DNA of 64,000 bases from Patiria miniata (taxonomy: Eukaryota; Echinodermata; Asteroidea; Valvatida; Asterinidae): contig NW_024037058.1 of the NCBI RefSeq assembly GCF_015706575.1, forward strand, positions 17,753,547 through 17,817,546, read 5' to 3'. The notes under the pieces are model-generated. The model saw only the letters and a list, made by a program, of their open reading frames with translations. It did not search any database and was not told the DNA's origin. The position numbers and the translations under genes are program-made. Of this stretch, positions 1 to 11,455 are shown piece after piece (within the stretch, counting starts at the first letter, position 1; each line of letters begins with the position of its first letter).

Positions 1-124
1 AAGCATCTCCTCTACCGTCATTTTCTCGTATTCCGGATAAACTCCGGCAGTCCAGGAGTTCTGAGCCGAGTTAATGTTATTGATGAGCTCGTAGTCTGTT
101 TTGTACAATTGCTTCATTGGATCC
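1..124 (-). CDS. CTSC: Cathepsin C exon 4 (cut by window edge): propeptide start
   Basis: The acceptor is tttttgttttgcag|GGATCC near 125. The exon encodes residues equivalent to the family's propeptide start, with the recognisable stretch LYKTDYELINNINSAQNSW followed by TAGVYPEYEKMTVEEML. The frame is open to base 1, so the exon continues beyond the window. Confidence 0.9.
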
Positions 125-3100
125 CTGCAAAATAGATAAAAAATAAAGCTTTTTTTTGTTTTGCAGAAAGACACTTAATGCAATGGCTGCCAAGACCAAA
201 TTGTTGGGTCTTCATTCTAGCCTGCATCAATCTAGGGATGAGATTGTCAAATTAAAAAAGCCTGAAAATTGGATGAAAGGACTGAAAGATGTATTTCTTT
301 CCATACTGATCATGTCTTTCTCTCAGATTCAAAAAAGTTTGAATTCAGACAAAAGTCTAAACTCATGCCTAGATTATTGTGTGGAGTTTACTTTGTTTAA
401 AAAGTCCCCCCCCCCTTTTGTTTTGTTTAAATAACCGAAGTAACTAATAGGCAAATAACATTTACAGTTTTATTTAATATCAATTTTAAAAGGAAATCAT
501 TTTAAATTGCCTTGTGCCAGAAGAACAGACGGTTTGATGATAAACTCGGAACCTATTTCACCGGACCTTGTGATGAAATATTCTTTGGTAGTTATCCTAG
601 AGCGACTGACCAAAGTCAAAATTCGAAGAAAAAAAAGAGTTCTATCGCACCTCAGTCACCGGGTCTAGTATCAATAAGGATCCAACACTAGAAAGGGAGG
701 GGGTAGGGGAAGGGAAGGGGGTAGGGGAAGGGGAGGGGGTAGGGGAAGGGGAGGGAGAAGGGGGACGGAGGGGAAGGGGTGACTGTTACAAAGGGGTTGC
801 CAGTAATAGGAACTCTGAACTTACACAAGTGTCTCTGAACGTGGTCGATTTCTAGTCTGATTCTTGGTGCCGACGTAGCATGCCCAGTCGGTACCCACCA
901 CGTTGTGGGACCAGCCAGGTAAAGTCTCATCACACATGCTCCTAAGATAAGAAAAATAAAATAATACCAGAGTCTTATATAGCGCACGTATCTACCAACA
1001 ATTAGGTACTCAAGGCACTGGTAATCATGTCAATTTTTTAAAAGATAGATAAATGAAGTTTACGAGAAATATGAGACCCATTATATAGCACCTTTATAAA
1101 GGTTATACAAGGTGCTGTGCCGCATATTGCAGCCACTGCCAGTAAAACACAGGAGCAAACCCCTTCTCTTAGCCATAAGTGTTACTGATTTACGTGCATT
1201 ACACAACACACGGGACCTACTACTTTACGTCGAAGCAATAATGGTAAAGTGCCTTGCTCAAGAGCACAAGGACCATGTTCCCGGTCAGGATTCGAACCCA
1301 TGTACCACGGCAGACGAGTCGAACACGGAAACCATTAGACCAACCCCAACCCCCCCCCCCCCCCCTCACAATTCGATCAAAAATGCCAGCAAACATTTAG
1401 TTCTTGAGGGAACAAGTTGTGGTGCCAGTATACATGTCTTGTTTTCGTGTTGCATGTTTTTATACCTTAAGTTGTGGGACTCTCATACACAGTATTGAGA
1501 GTCCCAAATTTCCCGATATGAGGAACTTCGAGGGAGGTCCAAAAGATTGGGTATTTAATTTTGGTAACCATATTCACTGTTTTAAATTTATTTCCACTGT
1601 TAAGCTACATCACCCTTCCTGTTTGTTTAATAATATTATAGTTTGATACAATGTACTTACTTATATTTTTCGCCCTCTTTTACATACTTGGAGAAGGCAA
1701 AGTATTTCTTGTTGTTGAGAACCACCTCAAAGCCTTGGTTGTAGATCAGGGTCCAATATCCCTCATGGCCGTAGGTCACATCTAGAGCGACATCAGGAAA
1801 CTTGAGGTCGACAATGACCATGTGGTCCACCGGTCCTATGACAGGGAGGAAATTCACAGTGACAATGAATTAACCCAATAGCCCTCAAAGCATCCTCAAC
1901 TGCCCTGGCATTTATTCCTTACACTGCACTCCATGGTTTTATTGATTTATTGAGGAGTAAGTAGAATGTCATACAAGTTAAAGGGCAATGCAATGTATTT
2001 TTTTTGTAACCCTAACCACCCTAGCTGGAGTTACCTAGACCCGTGAACGTGGCGTTGTATACAACGCCACGTTCTTGTGTCATTTCGAAGCTGGCGAAAT
2101 TGATCCGACATACATAATTCCGTATGGGTGTTGAGTACTCACCTAGAAATCTAAATTTGCCCGTCCGATTGTTTAGGCTGTGTAATTTCGACGAAATTTG
2201 CCCATCAGTAAAGACCCATACGAACGTGTAGAAATTAGATTGTAACCTGACCCTGACAAATAACCCCGGACGCGTCCGAGTCGCTTGGACAGATTGACGG
2301 CTGTTTCATGTCGCAACCCCGAAAAAAAACCCTGCAGACGATTGGCTGCTCGGCTCATCTCGTGTACAGTACGTGTGCGCACACACACGCGGGCGCACGT
2401 TCGACCGCGTGCGGTGCGGTGAGAGAGGAAAGGACTTGAAACTTGTCTAAAACGATGTCCGTTTTAGCTGCGACAGTAAACAGCCGTTGAATCATACGAA
2501 TATAAAATGCAATGCGCATGCGTCAGTTGGGAGAAAATGGCAGCTAGCAGTAGGGGACGGACTTCATGAACCGGGGACAGAATTTTCCTCAATTTTTGTC
2601 AAATGCAAGTTTTGACGTACAAATAGAATTCAAGACAGCTTCATATGTGAGTACTTATTACATGGGCAAAATAACGTCCAGTGTGTGTAACGGAGGGAGT
2701 CAGAGGGACACGTTCGCCAGGTTCGAAAATACACAACAGCGTGGCGTAGTTTACAAGCCACGTTCACGGGTCTAGAGTTACCCAGCCCTGAGTTTTATCA
2801 TTGGGTTGGCATTTAATGATAAAACTCAGGGCTGGGTAACTCCAGCTATAACCACCCCAACTTCATCAAAATCCATCCCCCTAATATTTTGGTGGATTTG
2901 GGGGGATGGATTTGGTCCAGAAGGCCTGGCCTGACTAAATATTGATGGAGTTTGATGGACTTGGGCCTAATGGCCTAACGCAGTGCTGCTAGTGCTTGTG
3001 GTATCCGACATGTCCGATTATATTATGTCGCCGTGCATTTTCCTACGTACCTGGACTGGTGCAGTTGAGTGTATTGTCGCCCCCTCCGGCACTCACTTTA

Positions 3101-3207
3101 AACACCCACCGTCCCACGAGATCATCATAAGTGCAGTTAGCCGGAGTGTCAGCCAGAACTATGGGCAATACCGCCAAGACTAAAAGGAAAACTTTCACGA
3201 TCGCCAT
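1..3207 (-). CDS. CTSC: Cathepsin C (dipeptidyl peptidase 1), 5' part, exons 1-4 of a gene running off the left edge
   Basis: The gene encodes a lysosomal papain-family cysteine exopeptidase that removes dipeptides from protein N termini and activates other proteases. Joining 3051-3207, 1661-1835, 825-941 and 1-124 on the minus strand gives 191 codons without a stop, with phases 1, 2, 2 agreeing at every junction. The product has a signal peptide (residues 1-19) followed by DTPANCTYDDLVGRW, the N terminus of the exclusion domain. The mature N-terminal Asp, which in the family binds the substrate amino end, is kept, as is the N-glycosylation site NCT. Further matches are GYWTLIYNQGFEVVLN, KYFAFSKY, GWSHNVVGTDWACYVG and, in the propeptide, NSAQNSWTAGVYPEYE. 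The papain-like catalytic domain lies outside the window. Identity is firm from family recall; it has not been searched. Confidence 0.93.
690..776. repeat. G-rich minisatellite in a cathepsin C intron
   Basis: About four to five units of roughly 18 bp made of GGGGAAGGGGAGGGGGTA-like sequence lie between exons 3 and 4. The + strand has many runs of four to five G, so it could form G-quadruplexes. The minus-strand transcript carries the C-rich complement. Confidence 0.85.
825..941 (-). CDS. CTSC: Cathepsin C exon 3: end of exclusion domain
   Basis: The acceptor is tttcttatcttag|GAGCATG and the donor CTTGT|GTAAGT. It encodes SMCDETLPGWSHNVVGTDWA followed by CYVGTKNQTRN, matching the Cys- and Trp-rich end of the family's exclusion domain. 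An overlapping 99-residue open frame here is a shadow in another frame. Confidence 0.92.
1009..1347 (-). mobile_element. tRNA-derived SINE (minus orientation)
   Basis: Read on the minus strand, a tRNA-like head near 1345-1280 has an A-box region GGTCTAATGG and a B box GGGTTCGAATCC. A SINE body follows that is shared with the copy at 47486-47850: both contain a stretch for a cheap run 'CTTGC', a CGTAAA...GGTCCCGTGTG segment, an AACACTT...AGAGAAGGGG segment and the tail ATAATGGGTCTCATATTTCTC. It sits in the cathepsin C intron between exons 2 and 3. Confidence 0.75.
1661..1835 (-). CDS. CTSC: Cathepsin C exon 2: exclusion domain core
   Basis: The acceptor is ctgtcatag|GACCGG and the donor AATATAA|GTAAGT. 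The exon encodes the beta-barrel core of the exclusion domain, including GYWTLIYNQGFEVVLN and FAFSKYVKEGEKY. It enters in phase 1 and leaves in phase 2. Confidence 0.93.
2018..2866. mobile_element. MITE-like element with terminal inverted repeats and a nested hairpin
   Basis: The left end (about 2018-2073) reads CCACCCTAGCTGGAGTTACC followed by TAGACCCGTGAACGTGG. The right end (about 2735-2866) carries the same sequence inverted, interrupted by a separate 68-bp hairpin at 2775-2842. The left arm contains a perfect 28-bp palindrome at 2046-2073. No coding capacity was seen. It lies in cathepsin C intron 1. Confidence 0.65.
2775..2842. repeat. Perfect 28-bp inverted repeat (hairpin)
   Basis: The arms 2775-2802 and 2815-2842 are exact reverse complements (GAGTTACCCAGCCCTGAG and on) with a 12-bp loop. 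It interrupts the right terminal repeat of the surrounding element, so it looks like a later foldback insertion. Confidence 0.9.
3051..3207 (-). CDS. CTSC: Cathepsin C exon 1: signal peptide and start of exclusion domain
   Basis: The ATG lies at 3207-3205. The exon encodes a hydrophobic signal peptide (FLLVLAVLPIVLA) and then the exclusion-domain start. The donor reads CCAG|GTACGT at 3050, leaving phase 1 after 52 codons. The start is chosen because it is the only ATG that puts the signal peptide directly before the conserved mature Asp. Confidence 0.93.
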
Positions 3208-3536
3208 TGCTAAGACTGAAGAAAAAAAAACACAGAAATCTTTGGTAGCACTGCACGAGCAGCAGGGTATGCGGCGCGGTAGGGCGGCAGTGCAGCTAGT
3301 CAGCTGGGCTATCGCGCGATAGTGCGAGACAGTTGTTTTCACGTGACCCGTAGCCTCGTGATGATCACCTGACTGCACGTACACGTGACTAAAGTAGGCG
3401 TGGACGGTTATTTCCGAAGAGGATATGGGTTCCGGGTTGGGGAACAATGTGTGACACATGACCATTAAGAAAAGCATGAATTCCTTGCTAGCAGTACGTT
3501 GCTCTACATAATATTTGTTGTTGGGTGTTTCACTAC

Positions 3537-4668
3537 TGCAGAAAGTTTGAAATCATTTCAATGTATTTTGCCAAAAAAATATGAGCAAAAAATGTCATTA
3601 TTTGAACGTAACATTGACACCGCGTGTCAGTGTTATGTCCAAATATGACACTTTTTTTAAATTCTGCGAAACATTACCCAAATTCACTTTGCGTACTTCT
3701 TACTATACATGCAACACAATAAGAAAACCTTTTGTTACGGTAGTCAGGCATCACAATGGAGCAGAAATGATAGCTTGATTGTGTACGTGGTTGTAACATT
3801 GACACGTGTAAAACGCAAATGTCACACTTCCATTGAGTACGTGATTTTCATCCACACTTGAGGTATTGTTTCTGCTGTATTTGAACCCTGACTATACCAA
3901 AACAAAAGCTTTTCTTGGTGCTTAGGTGTTTTTTTTAAATTCTGCGAAACATTACCCAAATTCACTTTGCGTACTTCTTACTATACATGCAACACAATAA
4001 GAAAACCTTTTGTTACGGTAGTCAGGCATCACAATGGAGCAGAAATGATAGCTTGATTGTGTACGTGGTTGTAACATTGACACGTGTAAAACGCAAATGT
4101 CACACTTCCATTGAGTACGTGATTTTCATCCACACTTGAGGTATTGTTTCTGCTGTATTTGAACCCTGACTATACCAAAACAAAAGCTTTTCTTGGTGCT
4201 TAGGTGTTTTTTTTAAATTCTGCGAAACATTACCCAAATTCACTTTGCGTACTTCTTACTATACATGCAACACAATAAGAAAACCTTTTGTTACGGTAGT
4301 CAGGCATCACAATGGAGCAGAAATGATAGCTTGATTGTGTACGTGGTTGTAACATTGACACGTGTAAAACGCAAATGTCACACTTCCATTGAGTACGTGA
4401 TTTTCATCCACACTTGAGGAATTGTTTCTGCTGTATTTGAACCCTGACTATACCAAAACAAAAGCTTTTCTTGGTGCTTAGGTGTCCAGTTGTAAACATG
4501 CAATGTCAGTTTGGTTAATATTTTACATTGAAACGTGTAAAAAATGGCAAAAAAAGATATTTGGATGTAACAATTTTTGACACGGTGTCAATGTTACATC
4601 CGAATTAATACATTTTTGCTCATATTTTTGTCAAAGTACTTTCAAATGATTTCAAATTTTCTCAAGTA
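3537..4668. mobile_element. Inverted-repeat DNA element with internal 278-bp tandem repeats
   Basis: The left flank (about 3547-3650) and right flank (about 4560-4668) are inverted copies, both containing TTTGAAATCATTT, AAATATGAGCAAAAA and GTAACATTGACACCG. Between them are three tandem 278-bp units starting at 3663, 3941 and 4219, almost identical (one clear difference, GAGGTATTG versus GAGGAATTG in unit 3). There is no coding frame. The architecture resembles non-autonomous elements with central satellite-like cores; the family is not identified. Confidence 0.75.
3663..4486. repeat. Three tandem units of 278 bp
   Basis: Units begin at TCTGCGAAACATTACCC at 3663, 3941 and 4219. Near identity implies recent amplification. 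Each unit contains GTAACATTGACACGTGT, a relative of the palindromic motif in the flanking arms. Confidence 0.92.
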
Positions 4669-4963
4669 TATATTTAAACGCCCTAAGACAAATATTATGT
4701 TAAGCAATGGTTTTGATCCATTCATACTTTTGATAATAACCACAAATATATGGATGTATCGTGCACTGCTTCCTGCCAACCCGGTGGAATGACCCATGTC
4801 GTTCATTCGTCGGGATCATGTTGCCTCACGGTGGAGAAGTTTCTTTACTTATACTTCATTGACGTGACAATCAGACTCGGTACAAAGACTAGTCATTTAT
4901 TGTACGCCAATTTAAATACAATCCGAACTCTATCCATTGTCTGGATCATCAGTATTTACATCA

Positions 4964-4998
4964 TACCCCTAGAACTAATACCCATAGTTCTAGGGGTA
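4964..4998. repeat. 14-bp stem hairpin
   Basis: TACCCCTAGAACTA at 4964-4977 is the exact inverse of 4985-4998, with a 7-bp loop. Nothing else is recognised in 4670-7380, which is AT-rich intergenic sequence without a convincing gene. Confidence 0.85.
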
Positions 4999-4999
4999 C

Positions 5000-7379
5000 A
5001 TAATCATAGGCCTAGACGTCATCTACCATGGAAAACTCCGTTTTGTGGCACCTGAGAACTTTGTTTTAATTGTTATAGCAGTAACAACAATATAGCCTTG
5101 AAGAGCAAGATTTTAATTCAGCATGGATAGCATAACATTGTGGAAACCTTTTTTTATCGAATAAAATTGAGAATGTTTTCTGGACAATATCAATTGTTTT
5201 CGAACTTTATCCATTTTTGTCTAGATCAACGTACACGCACACCGTCATTTCACCAGTCATACCCACCTACCTCGAACATTCGCCTCTATTACTATTATGG
5301 GAGGGGGGATTTTGTCCGAAACCTGAGACAGTGGAAAACCGAAAAAGGGAGAATCAGAGTATACAAAACCAAAATATATTATGCGCGTTGGATTCTGATT
5401 TTCTGTTGTGCATTTTTTTAGGCCCTATATAGGCCCAATATAACCATCCACCCTGACCCGCTGTAATGAACTTTTTTTCAGCGAGGAGAACAACGGAATT
5501 ATTGGGTTTTTTTAAGGAGGAAAGCGACAAACTAGCGACGTTCATATCCAGCTACATATTACCTACTCTTTTCCACCTTACATTGTTTCGTGCTTTTTTT
5601 ACTGAAGATAAGCTGTCAGAGTGCCAATTTTCACATCAAAAGAGCTAGCCTTGTGTGTTTAATGTACCTCATCCAAATCCTCAGGAAGTCGTTAACGCTG
5701 CATCTTCTTCTTCTTTTGAGAGGCAGGAAAGCGCGTGTGAACACTCGAGACAAACATTATTAACAATACCTCTTCATACCTTACTGGATAAAAGTGCGAT
5801 TAAGCAGTAATAAAGTGAAGTGAAGTATATGAAATCTGTAATGGACCGAACACAATTTAATGGTTATTTTTCTGAACGATGGCAATTTGTCGTGGCATTG
5901 CTTTATTTCAACAATGATGTCTGTATGATTCAAGGAGCATTCGACTGACAATCAAGCTGCGAAGATAGTTAGCCATTAGTTCGTCATTTTACACCCTGTA
6001 CCCCCGTCAAGCTGCGTTCAGCGTGTCGACGAAATGGCAAACGCCATTGTGAAATCAGTGCGACTATCATTATTGCAAGAAACTATATAATTAGTAACTT
6101 CTGTGTACAGTATCGTTAGAAGAACAAGCGAGACATTAATGTGATGAGTCAAACACACTACGTTGAAAATAGAAACACCATGTGACCACACATTCAGGTC
6201 TCTAATGATTATATGTGTTAATCAAATTAAGTATTAAAGTGCCAATGCAATGTATTTTTTTTTGAAATCCTTGAATATGCACCATTGTGTCCAATTTAAC
6301 CTTGTTTTCAATTTTCATTTTGCCATTTGCCAGGGTATTTTAGTGCCTTTTTTTGGTTTTATGCTAATGCAAATGTACATATTCATGAGCAAAAGTGTGA
6401 TGTCATTTTAGGCAAAAACCTCCTTGTTATAGTTTTTCAGCACGAAAAGTTGCCAGAATTTTAGATAATTTGCGGCATTTTTTTCTTTGGCGATTTGTTG
6501 TTTCAGTACAAGACAGTAAGCCAAAAAGCAAACTGTTCTCACAAAAATTTTCAACAAGCAAATATTTGGGTCACAACAGAAAACCCCTAAACTGAACAGT
6601 GTCTTTCTGAAATGACATCACAGCTACAGCGCCCTGCAGTTGTTCGGAAAAGCATGGGAAATTTTTAAATGTTTAAAGAACGGCACTTTTGTCAACACGA
6701 AAACAATGGAAGTGATATTCTTATCACATCCATGTAAAAATGTATGGGAAAGATGTTCTTAAAATTGTGTCACCAATGCACATTATGCCGGCAGTGTATA
6801 AATCCATATCGAATGGTTTGACAGAAAAGAAAGTGGCTTGGTATTGTCAGAATTTCAACTTCATTTGCTGGGTTCTGAGGGCCGGCTTTGGAAATGAGTG
6901 CATATAAGCCTCTTTTTAGTCTTAAGCCGATTCCTCTGTGGAATTGCCTGCTTCAATAATCCATGTCATATGTCATGAATCAGGTCCATTTCAATGATTC
7001 ACTGTCGCTTAATAGCCAACGAAGGACTTCTTGTTGACATGGGAAGTCCTCAAATTGGATCTGTTTGGAGGAGTCGTGTAGGATTGTTGCAACCGCATCC
7101 GACGTTTCAATTAGAAACGTATTGGTACAAAATGCAATCTTTGAAAACATAATTTGACCTTGCTCCAGGCCACAACTGGAGGCCTGCGCATAATTTGATA
7201 TAGGAAATCCAAGATTTAATTCCTGGTAAAAATCTAAAAAAAGAAAAGGCTCTTAAGTGGGTTGCACTTTTTATTGAAGCGTGGCTAGAATCATGGCAAA
7301 TTAAATCATGACAGAAAACACGAATTTACAACAACAAAAAAACGAAATCAATACAATGTTCCCTACGCCCTGCCCATAA
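5000..7379. other. Intergenic stretch, no gene recognised
   Basis: Short open frames here have no recognisable domains and no supporting splice pattern. The sequence is AT-rich with homopolymer T runs. A short segment near 6240 (CAATGCAATGTATTTTTTTT) also occurs near 1988, so part of it is probably old repeat. Confidence 0.5.
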
Positions 7380-7490
7380 TTTGGCGGTTTTGAGACATCA
7401 TCTTACATTGAAAAAAAAAACCTTTTTCATTTTGCCGACACACATGGCTACGGCGAAGCGCATACCAGAAACCGGAAACTTTTTTTGGCC
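7380..7490. mobile_element. Truncated copy of the PIF/Harbinger-like MITE
   Basis: It matches the 3' third of the elements at 16084, 40491 and 44941: TTTGGCGGTTTTGAGACATC, CATTTTGCCGAC, CATGGCTACGGCGA, then CATACCAGAAACCGG and an end GGCC followed by TTA. The left part is missing. Confidence 0.75.
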
Positions 7491-7755
7491 TTAGGGGTTT
7501 TCTGTACAAATTGTAAGCCCAAAAGTCGCTCATTGAAAACGTTTGTGAGAAGAAGTTTGCTCATTGGCTTACTGCCATGTACTGACACAGCAGCGAATCA
7601 CCGAAGAAAAAAATTACGACGATGAAATATCAACATACTGGCAACTATTTGGTGCTGAAATGACATCACTCAAATTGTACACAAATCACATTCCAAGAGA
7701 TGCATAATGCAGTACATGCAGTGCAGTAGAAAACATGTTGTTGAAAGTTAGCAAC

Positions 7756-8283
7756 CATGGGCGTCAATCCTGGGGGGACAGGGGGACCATTTTCGGGGCC
7801 CTCAGGCCCCGAACCCCACGCCTTTAGCTTAGAATATAATAGCTTATTCAATGACTTCAACCAGGTTGAAATTTCATGCCTATAGGTCAAAGGGTTTTGG
7901 AATTATGGCTAATTAATTATTCATAATGTACGAATGGCAATTCTGCTCTTTGTACACGACGTGTATGCAAAAATTCAGTTTTCACGGCGCGTAGCGCCGG
8001 AAAATTTTTCGCTACGCGGAAACCCGTGGTCCGATTTTTATGTTTTTGGTATCAAAAGATGCGCAAAGCTCGAGGCTAAAAAGTCATAACAGCTCGGGTC
8101 GCGATTTTTTTTTTTAGAAGCTATCATGCAAAATGTTGAGGGGGGCATTCCGCCCCCGGCCCCTTTAGGGTTAAGCGGGCCCCGAACCCCACGCTGGTGG
8201 CTTCGCACTTCGCGCTCGCATTATTTCTGATCAAGGTATGTCCCCCCCCCCCCCCCACTTTTGAGAAGCGATTGACGCCCCTG
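7756..8283. mobile_element. hAT-like non-autonomous element
   Basis: The inverted ends are CATGGGCGTCAATCC and GGATTGACGCCC-like (ATTGACGCCCCTG). The flanking 8-mers TTAGCAAC (7748-7755) and TTGGCAAC (8284-8291) match at 7 of 8 positions, as expected for hAT target-site duplication. The interior is rich in G/C homopolymers and shares AATTATGGCTAATTAATTAT with the piggyBac-like element near 50600. Confidence 0.65.
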
Positions 8284-8299
8284 TTGGCAACTCGTGACC

Positions 8300-10290
8300 A
8301 CCAATTTGTAAACAAATCTAGCATTTCGCTTATACCCCCCGTCCTGGATTTATCTGAATCCGCACACGAAGCCCCCACTTTTTAAAGTCATGGCCCGCCC
8401 ATAAAAGGGTCAGAAAAATGGCATCAAGTGGTTGTGAACTCCTTGAGGTATCTTTAAGTGATCCCGAGAGTTTCAAGGAATGTACCCGAAATTGCATTAT
8501 GGGCTACCACAAGCCCACTGTATTGCAAATGAGAATGGAACTTTAATACCCAAAACAAACACAATTATGTTCAGTGGTTTCTCTCCGGTTATTACCCAAA
8601 ATGCTAATTGATAATCCACTTTTTGGGTGTTCATATGATATGCCAACATTATGGAATTCCATCTACATACAGCATATGGCAAAATTATATAACCATCAGA
8701 AAACTCTTTTTTAATTTTATTAAATTTATTACATTTCATGCAGTGGATAATAACAGTGTTCGGAATTTGCGTTAGTCGTAGCAATATCGGTAATGTATGA
8801 GACGTATAACGGGGAAAATCATATTAGACAACCGCCAAGGTAGTTGCCTAATTGCTTTTCCTCATTATTCTCCGTCCTTCCTTCAAGGTGTCCTTAATCA
8901 AATGAGACTGAGAATTCATCTCATTACTGTTGTGCGGGGGAGGGGTAATATTGTGTAGAAAATCATTTATACCTTAACTCATTTTAAGTCAGTGCATGGA
9001 TACTTAATTGGTGGGTCAATTTGTTGTGATGAAACACGTCCATTTGAAAACAAATACAAATATTCAGACATTTGTTACTTTTTTGGAAAACTGCTTTCTA
9101 GTCCCTGGGGTAAGGCAATTTAATCGCAAAAATAATGTATGACTAATCTTAACTTATTTTCTAATGTATGATACCTTGGAACATCCAAAAATGGTGCTCT
9201 TAAGATGTACAGCCGGTACTTTTGCCTTCCAGCTCCGGCCAAAAGATACCCTGCTATTTCTTTAAGCTAATTTTCTAAAACAGATGAAATATTTTTGGAG
9301 ATACAGCTCTCTCGAAAATGGTCCCATCGTGTTTTCACTTTATACCATCTGGATTGGATGGGTAAACAAGAAAAAATATTATGGTTGTCCCAAAATGTAT
9401 CAGCAATCGTGTTCTCTAGGGGTTGTATTGCTATCGAGGACACCCCCCCCCCCCCCATCCCGTGACTTCGCCCTATTTGGGGATAGAAATGAGTTATAAA
9501 CTCATACGTATTCTTAAGGTACACACTTACTTTCTTTGTAACTAAAAAAAGGCCTGATGCCATTTGAGGGGTAGATCTTTCCGTCTTGAAAATTGGGCTC
9601 GCTATAGCAACTTCTGCTAGTTACCCAATATCCCTAAATCGCTCAAATCGGCTGTATAGTGCACTGGGCCTGGGCGGCATGGCAAACCGATTGCATTTTA
9701 TGTCAACAGTGCCAAATGTGGTATACAGAGATACATATAGACCAATATCATACAAACAAAAATTAAATGTGGCTATTGGAGCATCGCAGATCTGGCCTTT
9801 GACGGCCATGGGAACCAGCATTTAAAAAAGGTGCGGAGTCATGACGAGTCAACACTATTTTGTAATGCGTTTTCTCGTGCAGTATATGGAGGCCAAAATA
9901 CATGTAAATGCATGTATGTAACATCACTACATTTAATGATTCGTGTCTTTCCATTGCTCTAGAACGGCCACGTGTCCAGTCTACTTTATATACATTACAT
10001 GCACTACTTTTCATCTAAATCATCTCATACGCGTGTACATCATCTCGTTTAACACCGTGTGTGTATGTAAGGTGGGTGTGTTGGGCCCGTGTGCATCTCA
10101 ACCTGAGACTCTCAACCTGAGAGGCTAAGGTTTGCCAATGAGGCTTTAATACAGTAATCAAAAGGTACGTTACACGCAGTAATATAATTAATTAAAAGTG
10201 AGTATAATAATATCAACGTATATATACAATATAGGACAATTCAAGCGAGGACAATTTACATGTCGAGATAATAGCAATAATATTGCCATT
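8300..10290. other. Intergenic stretch, no gene recognised
   Basis: No exon-like conserved protein segment was found on either strand. A G/C homopolymer lies near 9441-9458, but no well-supported element boundary was seen. Confidence 0.45.
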
Positions 10291-10304
10291 GATAATGTTA
10301 CTCA

Positions 10305-11275
10305 GATCCATCTGTAACATGGAATGTGCACATTGACAAACTGTCAAAGAAAATTAACAAGCGTGTGGGGCTTCTCCGGAGAGTCAGAAATGTCCTGCCT
10401 CAGCATACAGTAAATTTGTTATACAAAACGCTGATTCTCCCGCACTTTGGTTATTGTGATATTGTGCAGGGGTAACGCTTCAAAAATGTCCCTCGTCAAG
10501 CTTGACAGACTCCAGAGTAGTGCTGGGCGAGTCATCTTGGGTCTTCCCCGGAGATCCCCAACAGACTCTGTTTTATCGACTCCGAGGTGGAATATTTTAG
10601 AAGAAAGGCGTACTTTTCACTTAAATACACTCGTCTACAAGAGACTTCCCTCGAAATTGCCACCACAACTATGCAACTGTTTCACTCATACCATGAATGC
10701 TCACACACATAACACTATAGGTATGGTTCTCAAGGAAACCTTGTTCCCCCATTCAGTAAATCTAAATCAGGTAAACGGAAATTTGTGGTTCGTGGAGCTT
10801 ATTCATTCAACGCCCTTCCTAAACCTCTTAAATGCCCTTTGGCTGCTACTCTTGCCAGCTTTAAAAGCATACAAAAACCTGCTAATTTTTTAATGTGCTA
10901 GTGCAGTACCCATCGATAATGCGCCTGTTATAATGGGGCAAATTGCTTGACCTCTGGTTTTGGTTGCTTGCAGCTTTTTTAAAACTGCACATCATGCAGA
11001 CAATATTTATGCTCAAGATTTAATATTATTCACGCAGTTTTATGCAGTGCATGGGTGCTCTTGTTTTTTTTTTCAGTGCAATTTTTTCTTTGTGTATATC
11101 TGTTTTTTGTTTGTTTTTACTGGATGGTCCGTGATTTTTTTTTTTATCTATATATATTTAAAGTGTTTTTATGTACCTACATTTTACTAGTTTAGTGTTT
11201 TCTGTAATTGTAATTTTAAATCTGGGAAACCGTGTACCACCAAGTGGTTTCCCCAGGGTAAATAAAAAATAAATA
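10305..11275 (+). pseudogene. Decayed LINE (CR1/L2-type), reverse-transcriptase C-terminal part and 3' tail
   Basis: The first frame (from about 10308) reads TWNVHIDKLSKKINKRVGLL followed by HTVNLLYKTLILPHFGYCD, the thumb end of a non-LTR reverse transcriptase. After a frameshift near 10474, a second frame reads LDRLQSSAGRVILGLPRRSP and LNTLVYKRLPSKLPPQL. A third frame near 10775 reads KRKFVVRGAYSFNALPKPL. The copy ends in a 3' tail with GGGTAAATAAAAAATAAATA. It is 5'-truncated and frameshifted, so it is dead. Confidence 0.85.
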
Positions 11276-11455
11276 CACATTAGCATACAAACGACTCCAC
11301 CCAATTGCGGCATCCCGCTATATAACAATTGTACAATTCAATTTGTCTCGGGCAGTGCAACCTTATACTTTTTTGCACACTTGTGGTCAAACCTTAGGCG
11401 AGCCTTGGATGGCTTCGATGTGATCTATATCAAGTCTAAATGTCCGCATGAAATT

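Noticed and set aside
688..987. 99-residue minus-strand open frame
   Set aside because: It overlaps cathepsin C exon 3 in another frame; its end is the G-rich minisatellite read as FPYPLPFPYPLPF. The exon frame is the supported one.
3663..4496. CRISPR-like array
   Set aside because: Units are contiguous 278-bp tandem repeats without spacers, in eukaryotic DNA.
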